Shown piece after piece: positions 55,358 through 64,000 of a stretch of DNA of 64,000 bases (position 1 is the stretch's first letter; each line of letters opens with the position of its first letter). Origin of the DNA: Triatoma infestans. Its lineage: Eukaryota; Arthropoda; Insecta; Hemiptera; Reduviidae. The notes beneath the pieces are model-generated. The model saw nothing but the letters and a program-made list of their open reading frames with translations. It had not been told where the DNA came from and did not search any database. The DNA lies in contig JAAEAF010003119.1 in the NCBI GenBank assembly GCA_011037195.1, positions 61,410 through 125,409 of the forward strand, given 5' to 3'. Both the position numbers and the translations under genes were made by a program.

Positions 55358-56921
55358 TAGATTTGGGCAAAACGTAATTTCAATTACAATTACGATTACT
55401 TATCAATTATTGTAATTTCAAATTGCAGAAATAAAATTATAATTACATATAATTGTAATTGGTAATTGTAATTACTTTCTGAAGCATTGTATTGTAATTG
55501 TGATTCACAATTACAATTACTGGTTGAGCCAAAGTAATTCAATTACATGTGATTGTAATTGTACTTCTGCAATTCCAAGTAATTTTTGATGCAATTACAA
55601 GTAATTGCAATTATTAACGCCAAAATAGCACTAAAAAAAAAGTAATTACATACAATTCAAGAGACTGAATTCTCCTGAAATTTTTGCCAATTTTTAATGA
55701 TAATTGGGAGCTCGAATTTTTATTTTACCCCAAGAGATTATTGAGTGGAAATGTGGCAGAGTTTACTTTTGTTAAATTACTCATTTTTTTTTTATATTTG
55801 TATTTGTAATTCTATTACTGCAACTAGATAGATAGATAGATAGATAGGTAGATAGATAAAGATGTTTTATTTATATCGAAATTTACATTTTGTGCAAAAG
55901 AAAGAAAAAATAATAATAACTACACATCTTATGACATGGTCAATTAGACCGTCTGTCAGAGTCCACTCCTGATGAAATTAATTTTACCAAAATACAAACA
56001 TCATAACTCATAAAGAACACACTTATACGAAAAAAAAAAACAAGAAACAAAAATATAATGCAAACTAAAAATTAAATTCTTCAACTAACATATTTCTATA
56101 AAATAATGCATATTTAATGTACAAAGCTAACTTGAGCCAATCAGATCCATTTAACAACAACGAAAATTCTACTTCTGTCAAAACTGATTTTTGAGAAAAC
56201 GTAATCTAAACTCTTTAAGGATGGGACATTCTGCCACAAAATGAAAGACATTTTCGACTTTAGATAAATTACACAGTGAACAGTTGTAATTGACATTAGG
56301 TAGCCACGGCTTATAATTTAAATTCAACAATTCCCCTCTTATTTTAAATATAAATTTTTTGTATTCAAAATTTAAGTTACTGCTTATATAATTTGTGTTA
56401 AAACTTAATTTATTAAACTGCTCGTGGTATTGGGCATGTTTGGCCAAGAACTTAAATTCCTCTATCTCATTATTCTTTATAGCAGTATTACTGCAACTAC
56501 AAGTACATGTAATTGTAATTTAATTACTGGTAATTGTAATCACAATTACATAGCGACAAGAAATAATTGTAATTGAGAGTCTCAATTACAATTACAGTAA
56601 TTGAAAGAAGTAATTGTTCTTTGGAACCAGTTAATTACTGTAACTACAAGTACATGTAATTGTAATTTAATTATTGGTAATTGTAATCACAATTACATAG
56701 CGACAAGAAATACTTGTAATTGAGAGCCCCAATTACAATTACAGTAATTGAAAGAAGTAATTGCAATTACATTAAACAATTACAGTAGTTGTTCTTTGGA
56801 ACCAGTTATTTCTATATTTTGGACCATTTAACTGTATTTCTATTGAAAGTATAGTCCAATTTTGCTCATGTAATTGAAGATGTAATTAAATACTCTTGAA
56901 ATTAATTACTGCCCAACTCTG
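55358..56921. mobile_element. Non-autonomous hAT-like element rich in AATTGTAATT, 8-bp TSD
   Basis: TIRs TAGATTTGGGCA and the complement of CAGAGTTGGGCA, flanked by AGTACCAG (55350-55357) and AGTACGAG (56922-56929). Internal sequence is packed with TGTAATTG/CAATTACA words and includes a ~145-bp tandem duplication (56487-56632 and 56633-56780). It was later hit by a LINE. Confidence 0.7.
55827..56485 (-). pseudogene. 5'-truncated LINE with 14-bp TSD, C-terminal fragment
   Basis: Flanked by TATTACTGCAACTA (55813-55826, 56486-56499). The 3' end on the minus strand carries a (TATC)n tail (55827-55860). The 89-codon frame at 56178-56447 has the LINE C-terminal zinc-knuckle pattern (CSLCNLSKVENVFHFVAECP), like that of the LINE at 12.6 kb. 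RT is absent. Confidence 0.75.
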
Positions 56922-56968
56922 AGTACGAGTTGTTATCTAGCATTGCGGACTCATCCACATATTGAACA

Positions 56969-57200
56969 ATATTTAATTCTATTTAATATTATTTAGATAA
57001 AACAATAATATAATAAATTGAAATTGCAAATTTAGTGGAAAACATAACCCCAACACTCCCCCTAAAACGCCCGTTTAAATTTTGAATTTTCCCAGAGTAA
57101 TGTTTCAAATAAAGTTGTAGCCCTTTAATGCTGTACTTTATAGATGTAATTAATATAGTTATTTTTAAGAGAATCGTTGGAACCGTTTACAAGAAAATCG
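56969..57200 (-). repeat. Family A copy A13, right part
   Basis: Continues the copy interrupted by D2: tttaatattatttagataaa, aacactccccctaaaacgcc, agtaatgtttcaaataaagt, gagaatcgttggaaccg. Confidence 0.6.
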
Positions 57201-57204
57201 CTAA

Positions 57205-57345
57205 AATTCCCTTTCTCTATTTTCTAAAACTATGTGAGCAGCATAAAAGTGACCATGTTAAATTTAACAACTGGGTTACTCAGTTATTGAATACTTTTAA
57301 TTTTATTGATTTTTCAGACCTGCTTTCAGCACAGGATTAATACAT
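57205..57345 (+). pseudogene. Possible LINE C-terminal fragment
   Basis: FLYFLKLCEQHKSDHVKFNN then WVTQLLNTFNFIDFSDLLSAQ. This has the NWV.QL...L....F.D....Q pattern of the region upstream of the C-terminal zinc knuckle in some LINEs. Very short. Confidence 0.3.
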
Positions 57346-57823
57346 AATTATAATTATATATTAATACATAATTATATAGTTCACTTTACTTCAAAGATCA
57401 GTAATCTCAGGCGTACTTAACATGTGATATCGACTTTAGGATTTTAGGGATAAATGGCTCAACTACGATTGTGTACCAAGTTCATTTTAAAAATAACAAT
57501 TGCTTGTATAAATAATAAAATAACTCAACAGAATTAATGTAGCCAGTACAGCCTTCATGAGCAAGAGGATTTATATAATATTCTAATTTCCTGTCCTGTT
57601 TACTCTTCATTAAGAGCGGTTTGTTAGCGGTTCTATAATTAGTGGTTTACAACAATATTTTGATTTTTCTCTGATCTTGCAGTCACCATTACTTTTTCTT
57701 ACTCCTAGTAAGAGGAAGTATTGTAATCGTGTCAAATTTTCGATATCGAGTTTTCACCGGAAATATCCGTTTTGAGGTCCCCTGAGTCAAAAAAAGTGCT
57801 TTTAGCAAATGGTCTGTATGTAT

Positions 57824-57865
<42 letters not shown>

Positions 57866-57878
57866 ATGTATGTATGTA

Positions 57879-59167
57879 TGAGGTGTGTAAATTAAGTAAT
57901 GAGACTGATTTTTTTATCTTTTTTTTATTCAAATAAAATTACAATTCAACATTGTCCCCTTCAAAGTAACTACCTTGGGAAGCCACACAACGCTGAAGAC
58001 GATTCTTCCATTCGTCATAGCAGTGCTGGAACTTGGATACTGGAATAGACTTCAGTTGGTCGGTTACGGGTGTTTGAATATTCTCCAATGTTCCAAAATG
58101 ACGTCCCTTGAGGTGATTTTTCAATTTGGGGAACAAAAAAAAGTCACATGGACTCAAGTCGGGTGAATAAGGAGGCTGAGGAGCCACAGGAATGTTATTA
58201 CTGGCCAAATACTCATTAATAGAAATCGCGGTGTGACCACTTGTTTTTGATGTTTGGTCTCACACGCATGACTCTTTTTCGAAGTCTCTCAAAAACTTCT
58301 CGGTAAAAATGTTGGTTTACCATTTGGCATTGAGGCACAAATTCTTTGTGAACGATTCCTTGGCTATCAAAAAAGCAAATCAGGATGCATTTGATTTTTG
58401 ACTTGCTCATTCTTGCTTTTTTTGGCCTTGGAGAGGTTGAAGTGTGCACTGCATGCTCTATCGCTTAGTTTCTGGGTCATACTCAAACACCCAAGACTTG
58501 TCTCCTGTAATAACACGTTCCACAAAATTGGGATCGTTTTCAATTACTCCCAAAAAGTCAAGGCTCCTTTCCTTTCTGATATCTTTTTGCTCTTGTGAAA
58601 GATTTTTCGGAACCATTTTTGCACAAATTTATCTCATCCCCAATTCATTAGTCAAAATTTGATGAACGGTTGTGTGAGTCAAATTCAACTCTTCGCCGAT
58701 CATTCGGACTGTCAAACGACGATCTGAACGCACGAGATCGCGGATTCTGCCAACATTTTCGTCGGTTCTTGAAGATGAAGGCCTTCCGCTGCGAGGCTCG
58801 TCTTCAATTGATTCCCTTCCTTCTGCAAACGACATAAACCACCTAAAAACCTGTGCTCTCGACAAAACATTGTCTCCATAGACCTGGCACAGTTTTTCAA
58901 ACGTTTCCGTTGCACTGTGCCCAAGTCTGAAGCAAAACCTGATAGCACAACGTTGCTCGTAATTGATGTCACTCATTTTTAAAACGCACTGAAAAAACCT
59001 TGCTTTCAAAAAAAGTCACTACGGACAGTGCAACAACTCTAGCATTTTCAAATTTGCACTGGACGTGTATCAGATGTTTACTTGCCCTACCACGCATGCG
59101 CCGCGTCTGCAGTGTTGCCAGATCGAACACTAGAAAATCAGTCTCATTACTTAATTTACACACCTCG
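57879..59167 (-). mobile_element. Second mariner element, TA duplication, inserted in a microsatellite
   Basis: A 1289-bp element with ~29-bp TIRs (GAGGTGTGTAAATTAAGTAA and its complement), flanked by TA (57877-57878, 59168-59169). The family differs from the 8.2-kb mariner in TIRs and protein. Confidence 0.92.
57939..58976 (-). pseudogene. Mariner transposase pseudogene lacking second catalytic Asp block
   Basis: Start ATG at 58976 ([20 protein letters not shown]), HTH region and [17 protein letters not shown] linker, followed by [15 protein letters not shown] up to a stop near 58629. The middle is frameshifted: EFVPQCQMVNQHFYREVFER (58270-58340) is in another frame. The C-terminal part (57939-58208) returns to the first frame with PQPPYSPDLSPCDFFLFPKL (third Asp) and a normal end ...SYFEGDNVEL at TAA 57939-57941. 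Near 58240, coding jumps from NIKNKW to HTAISINEYLASNN, so the HHDNAP block with the second catalytic Asp appears deleted. Inactive. Confidence 0.88.
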
Positions 59168-60051
59168 TATGTATGTATGTATGTATGTGAACAGCACAGC
59201 ATAGCTCATAAACGAAAAACCGTAGAAAGTTGAATCTTGATATTCTGTTTAGGTATCACCATGGGATCTGACAGTACGTTATCTGTCAAAATTACTCAAC
59301 CGGAAGTACCACTTTACTAATTGGACTTTTCACTTTTTTGCGATTTTCTCAAAAATGGCTCCGGACTTTTCTTTAAACTTGTAACATCAACCACACATAC
59401 AAAGAGCTACAACTTTTATTTGAAACATTTGTCCGGGAATATGCATTTAAGGGCACTTTTGGGGGAGAAGTGGGGTTAGGTTTCCATCTAAAGTGCTCTT
59501 TCAATTTATTAGACAATTCTGTCATCTAAATCATGTTAATTAGAATTAAATATGTTGTTGAAATTCCGAGTTTGAAAAAATCGGATAACCGGAAGTGCGT
59601 TTACTTTTTTACCACTTTACTAAATGATTTATTCCGTTTTTCGCAATTTTCTCAAAAATGGCTCTGACGATTTTCATGAAACTTCTTATATAAACTAAAC
59701 ATGCAAAGATCTACAACATTTATTTAAAACATTTCTCTGGGAAAATTCATTTAAGGGCACATTAATTAGGGGGAGGGGTGGGGTTATGTTTTTCTCTAAA
59801 GTGTTATCACTAAAAATTCTATCATCCAAAGTGTTTCTCTAAAGTTCTATATCCAAAAAAAATTAATTAGAAATAAATAGATGGCCAAAATTCCGAGTTT
59901 TCAAGAAATTTAGTAAACCGGAAGTGCACTTTTACTGTACAGTTTTCGACGGATTTCGTTAAATTTGGTACACTAGCCAATATTATTTGTCAATTATAAT
60001 TTTGAGAACAGGAGTAAAAGAGAAAGTTGTGTGAGTGTTTCACACCAGATT

Positions 60052-60213
60052 TTTTTTTTTTTTGCTCAGTTATTGAAAAGTGACATAATTTGTGTTAAAT
60101 TATTAGTGTTATTTTTGTTTGGCATTGCAGGTTTATGTCTGTATTTTGGAACAGTTTTTATTTTTACTTTAGTCCTGATTGGATTATCTATTTCTTTCCA
60201 ACATTAGTGTGTC

Positions 60214-60258
<45 letters not shown>

Positions 60259-61341
60259 TGTAGTACACACTACCAAACACTTTTGTACATGGCACTGCCC
60301 TTAAAATAAATAAATAAATAAATACGATTAAAAGTATAACATCATTCATTACTTTTAATTTAATAATTGTCACATTATTTTGTGGTTGTAGATAAAGTTG
60401 TAAATTTATTAATCACAGAAATTGCAAGGAATAATTATAGACAAAACAAAAATAAATTAAATTAACTTTACTATAAAACAAATAAAATTCTGACAAAAAT
60501 AAAAAACAAGATAGCACAAGCTTTTAAATAATAATATTATGATTCAATATTAGGTAATTTAATTTAATTTAGAATAATAATACAGTAATGGTGAAAGATC
60601 TTAAATAATTGTGATAAATACGGTGAGATTAAAAATGGTCAGTAAGAATGAAGATATAAATAATGTTACATTATATTGTGATGATACATAATTATGAAAT
60701 ATAAAATATAAAACAATATATATATATATGGTGAGCCATTATTTTTAACTAAATACAATCGTATATCTGTTTCTCTAAAAACTTGCAAAATTCCCATCCA
60801 TGTTTTCCTCTAACCAACTTGTTTCTCTGCACTCCACCAGATGCTTTTAGACTTCACTGACAAATTACCTGTTCAGTAAATATTTCACTGTGTACACTTA
60901 AAAACCATTTCGTTTTTTTCTTTTCCTTTTTATTTGCTACTCTGAGAAATGAGAAAGTATTTAATGATATATTTCTATGTTTTACTTTTTTTTCTTCTTA
61001 ATATTTATCTGAATATAAATATTTATATACGGATATTCTGCTGTATTTTTTTTTTTTTTTTTTAAATTTTATTTTCTATATTTTTAATAATCATCGTAAA
61101 TAAGTTCATATTTGTTGTGCCAAATGATTATTAAAGGGAAATTTATTATTGCTTACACAAGATTCCAGAACATTTTTTAGTAATATTATATATTGGAAAT
61201 AAACATTAATATTTCTACAAACGATTCGGACAAATGGATTTCCTTTATCTATGTTTTTTATCCGTCATAGTATTGCAAATTATTGTCTGGATCCTCTTAT
61301 TGAATGGCAGATTCATTGAAAAAAAAAAAAATAAACAAAAA
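60052..61341. other. AT-rich spacer with (GT)n
   Basis: (GT)n/(TA)n at 60216-60260 and (AT)n near 60716-60728. No genes. Confidence 0.5.
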
Positions 61342-61929
61342 AATCTGGTCTGAAACATTCACACAACTTTCTCTTAAGGTCATCCGATTTTTTTTCAAAT
61401 TCCGGAATTTTTACAACACATTAACCTATAAGTTAATATTATTTAGATGATAGAATTATTTGTATAATAAATTGAAATAGTAACTTTAGAGGAAAACTGT
61501 AATCCCCCCCAAAGTGCCCTTAAATGAATTTTTCCAGAGAAATGTTTTAGAATAAAAGTTGTAGATCTTTGTTTGTGTAGTTGACATAAGTAGTTTCAAG
61601 AAAATCGTCGGAGCTATTTTTGAGAAAATTGCAAGAAAGTAAAAAAAAAAAAAAAACATTAAGTAAAGTGGGTACTTCCGGTTGAGGGGTTTTGACCGCT
61701 GACATACATAAACGGAATATCAAGTTTAAACCTTACTACGATTTTTCGTTTTTTTGTTTCACATACGTACATACATACATACACAAACACACACACACAC
61801 ACAGATTCTTTTCTAAAAACCACTTTTTTTGACTCTGGGGACCTCAAAACGGATATTTCCGGTGAAGATTCGATTCGAAAATTTGACACGATTACAATAC
61901 TTCCTCCTACTAGGAGTAAGAGAAAGTAA
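61342..61929 (-). repeat. Family A copy A15, internally deleted
   Basis: From ATCTGGTCTGAAACATTCAC; after ACTTTCTCTTA it jumps directly to ggtcatccgatttttttt, so one internal unit and the third block are deleted. It keeps an (AC)n microsatellite (61785-61802) and a perfect 3' end, TCCTACTAGGAGTAAGAGAA. Confidence 0.82.
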
Positions 61930-62500
61930 AAATAGGGTGCAAAACATATGGTATGCTTTGAATAAGTTAATATCAGTCGACTTTTTATAATGAACTTAAA
62001 TTACTAACTTTCTAACTTTAATTTACTAACTTTAAATTACTAATCAATAAAAAAAAAAATGAGATTTTTGCTTCTAAATTTCTTGAATAAAACGAAAGGA
62101 TTATTTTGCATGAAAGGGTTTTAATTTTGGTGGATGCTAATTTTTTTTTTAACCCAAACATGTTGGAATAGTTTACATTCATACACGAATTTACAGATAA
62201 AAGGCTGTCTGTGTTAATGGAAAGAATATTACAATTCGGATAATCCCTATTTACTTTCTAAATACTGTTAAAAAAAAAAAAAAAATTAATGTACTTATTT
62301 AGATTCCGCATGGATATAAACATTTTTTTCATCCATATTCACCATTCACATCTTCATCATTATAACTTCATCAAGATCTAATCCATTATACTCGCAGCGA
62401 CTTTAGGTGAGGATCATTTTGATTAGCCTTCTAGTTTTAACTTAGTGTGTCTAAATAGTGATACCTAAATAGTGTGTCTAATTAGTGTTACCTAAATAAT
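61930..62500. other. AT-rich spacer
   Basis: No genes; tagtgtgtctaa/tagtgatacctaaa words repeat near 62440-62500. Confidence 0.4.
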
Positions 62501-62504
62501 GATA

Positions 62505-62640
62505 CAAAATCATCAGAGATATTTTTCATGGTGGCCTGCTCATTTTGTGGTTTCGGATGTTCGCTTATCATCATCAGGGTGTCTTGATAAACAGTGTGAT
62601 AACAAAGAGTTGCCCAGAGCAAAACCACTTTATGCAAATA
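62505..62640 (-). repeat. Diverged family B fragment
   Basis: catcagagatatttttcatg, gtggcctgctcattttgtgg, ttatcatcatcagggtgtct, acagtgtgataacaaagagt. The GAAACC part of the ribozyme is degraded (gtttcggatg). Confidence 0.6.
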
Positions 62641-62647
62641 TTGATAA

Positions 62648-63420
62648 ATGCTCAGTAATAACGTTTCTCAGGAAGGAAAAGCATATCAGGGTAGTTATTA
62701 TGTAGGTGAGGTAAAAGTACTTGAAATTGTAAAAGATTTGGGTGTCCTTGTGGGCTCAGGTCTGACATTGAGTTCCCACATAGATTATATAATATGCAGG
62801 GAAGCATCCGAATTTCAAAGCTTTCTCTAGGGAGGCAGTGCAGGGGGGAAATTGTTGATGTTAAGGCTCTATTGGTTTTGTACAACGCCCTAGTCCGTTC
62901 GAAGCTCGAATATGCGTCGATTATATTGTCTGAGATACACTGCTAAGGGCATCAAGAGAATCGAAAGGCTTCAAAATAACTTCGTCTACTTTCTGAGAAG
63001 AAATGGAAGACGGGTTAAACTCATCTCATAGGGGGCAGGTACCAAGTTGACCAGGTATACACTCACTAACCCTTGGGATTACCACCGGCTATTGTCTGAC
63101 CAAGCAGTCAATTCCTTTTTTACCTAGCCCCCCATGACATGATTTAAGGGTCAAAATTTCTTGATCATTCGTATCCCAGCACTTACTGAGTACATACAGA
63201 TTCAAATGAATAGAATTATGGAATTTCTGAAAAGTTTATCTAGTTGTGGGAAACATGTGGCAGCAGTAGGGATCGCACAATTTTTAGTTACACACCATCT
63301 AATAGGTCAATTTATGATATGTGTAAATTGTGGATCTAATCAAACCGTCGAATCCAACTGAAGAGTTGTTTAAGGATTTTGTGGATGCCAAGAAGTATTT
63401 TTAAAAGTAATTATTAGTAG
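62648..63420 (+). pseudogene. LINE RT thumb and C-terminal remnant
   Basis: Reads KVLEIVKDLGVLVGSGLTLS then SHIDYI, a frame slip, and LLYNALVRSKLEYASIIL-like residues (62700-62935). V.DLGVL.......HI and L...LVRS.LEYAS are hallmarks of the region after RT in jockey-like LINEs. The continuation to 63420 is full of stops. It lies next to a family B fragment. Confidence 0.6.
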
Positions 63421-63866
63421 ATTATTCCTTTATTAGTTAGTACACGGTAGGCTTAGTTTTTTCTGACAAGGCCTTTTTTTAGGCCCCCAAATTTATTTTA
63501 TTGTGGATATTTCTTATATAACATGTACTCCAATTTAATGTTTTTGGTGTTCATTGGGTTCTATCCACACAACCAGCAAGATGAGTCTGAAATCCAAATG
63601 AGTGTTTGAACTTTCTTCTACGTATTAATTTTCATAATAATTTTGATCCGTTAGGAAATACAATATTGGAAAATCCTGTCTTATAGTTTCCTTCTTGTGA
63701 TGTAGAAATTACAAAATGTCCCTTAAACCATTTGATAGGGGGCAACCCTTCAAAACAGGTGCCTGCTACTACAGCTACTAGCAAACCCTTTCAAACAATA
63801 GCCACCCTTACTTTTATTACCCTAATTTAATATTTTTTACCTGCCCTTATGAGATGAGCTTATTAA
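63421..63866. other. Spacer
   Basis: No recognised feature. Confidence 0.4.
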
Positions 63867-63867
63867 C

Positions 63868-64000
63868 AAAGACATTTTCCGTGGTAGCCTGCTTCATTTT
63901 GTGGTCATCGACCGGTTTCGGACGTTCGCCCATCTTCAGGATGCGTTTTTCAGACAGTGTGACAACATAGACTTGCACAGAGCAAAGTCTACACACTCAG
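63868..64000 (-). mobile_element. Family B copy B5, cut by the window end
   Basis: Closely matches B1: GACATTTTCCGTGGTAGCCT, then the ribozyme, then GCACAGAGCAAAGTCTACAC, where B1 turns into its complementary arm. It is probably another ~200-bp short copy. Confidence 0.75.
63906..63944 (-). ncRNA. Hammerhead ribozyme motif in B5
   Basis: Minus strand: stem I CAUC/GAUG fully paired, core CUGAAGA, U, stem II GGGCG/CGUCC (one G-U), GAAA, ACC/GGU and UC. Together with 6759-6797 it is one of the two best-preserved family B ribozymes. Confidence 0.72.

Larger units (their letters stand above)
55223..56968 (-). mobile_element. Family D hammerhead-type element D2 with 12-bp TSD, itself split
   Basis: Minus-oriented short family D copy (5' TTCAATATGTGGATGAGTCC; 3' CGTGCTACGACGGATAAAAT), flanked by atattttaattct and atatttaattct. 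The ribozyme region is lost (only GGTCAGGAACAAA remains near 55260-55275). A hAT MITE sits at 55358-56921, so D2 itself is only ~180 bp. Confidence 0.65.
57691..60051 (+). repeat. Family A copy A14, split by mariner
   Basis: Complete copy (ACTTTTTCTTACTCCTAGTA to GTTTCACACCAGAT) whose (TG)n/(TATG)n microsatellite at 57820-57878 received a mariner at 57879-59167. After the mariner it resumes tatgtatgtatgtgaacagc. The remaining ~1.07 kb is close to the family consensus. Confidence 0.87.

Noticed and set aside
57820..57878. (TG)n/(TATG)n as an isolated microsatellite
   Set aside because: The same tract sits at the same place in many family A copies; it is part of that repeat.
1..64000. CRISPR arrays, bacterial genes or operons
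   Set aside because: No regularly spaced short direct repeats with unique spacers, no ribosome-binding-site-led gene runs; all repeats are dispersed eukaryotic transposons.

Overview
This window looks like repeat-rich, AT-rich DNA from a large arthropod (probably insect) nuclear genome. It has no bacterial-style operons. The one host coding feature I can support is a single exon (coding part 21285-21719, + strand) holding the signal peptide and start of the ligand-binding domain of a class C GPCR, most like an insect GABA-B receptor (R3-like). It has a splice acceptor before it and a phase-0 donor after it. No other exon of this gene is recognisable, so most or all of the rest is probably intronic or flanking DNA colonised by transposable elements. 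The species cannot be named from the sequence.

Layout. 0-7 kb: copies of an abundant ~1.0-1.1 kb repeat ('family A', Helentron/HINE-like) and of a hammerhead-ribozyme retroelement ('family B', Penelope-like or retrozyme-like), plus a tRNA-derived SINE. 8.2-9.5 kb: a complete but frameshifted mariner with TA duplication. 10-13.5 kb: family A, a LINE reverse transcriptase pseudogene and an LTR-element gag fragment. 14-15.3 kb: transposase fragments including a Harbinger element with TIRs. 16.8-21.1 kb: a complete, decayed Ty1/copia element (two LTRs, half-tRNA primer site, polypurine tract, 5-bp TSD) about 165 bp upstream of the host exon's acceptor. 22.0-26.7 kb: a hAT element (8-bp TSD) that has itself taken in a family A copy, a composite SINE and a solo LTR. 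27-31.9 kb: SINEs, an LTR fragment, a second hammerhead element ('family D', related to B), a LINE RNase H remnant and family A. 33.8-38.9 kb: two near-identical ~670-bp arms in inverted orientation and two copies of a ~430-bp SINE-like retroposon, one split by a ribozyme element. 40.5-46.6 kb: solo LTR, LINE fragments, a SINE, a LINE copy with a 16-bp TSD, and a gag-protease remnant of an LTR element. 47.5-50 kb: family A plus a recent 325-bp tandem duplication and a strong hairpin. 54-60 kb: deeply nested insertions (family A > family D > hAT MITE > LINE; and family A > mariner). 61-64 kb: family A, a LINE C-terminal remnant and a family B copy cut by the window end.

The most interesting content is the pair of related repeat families (B and D) that carry hammerhead ribozyme motifs close to consensus. 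The motif is a CUGANGA core, a GC-rich or tetraloop stem II, GAAA, a very short self-complementary stem III and a cleavable UC. These families share a common 5' extension and insert with ~12-bp target duplications. They often sit as inverted arms with the ribozymes facing outward. Nothing in the window encodes a Penelope-type RT/GIY-YIG protein, so these copies would be non-autonomous.
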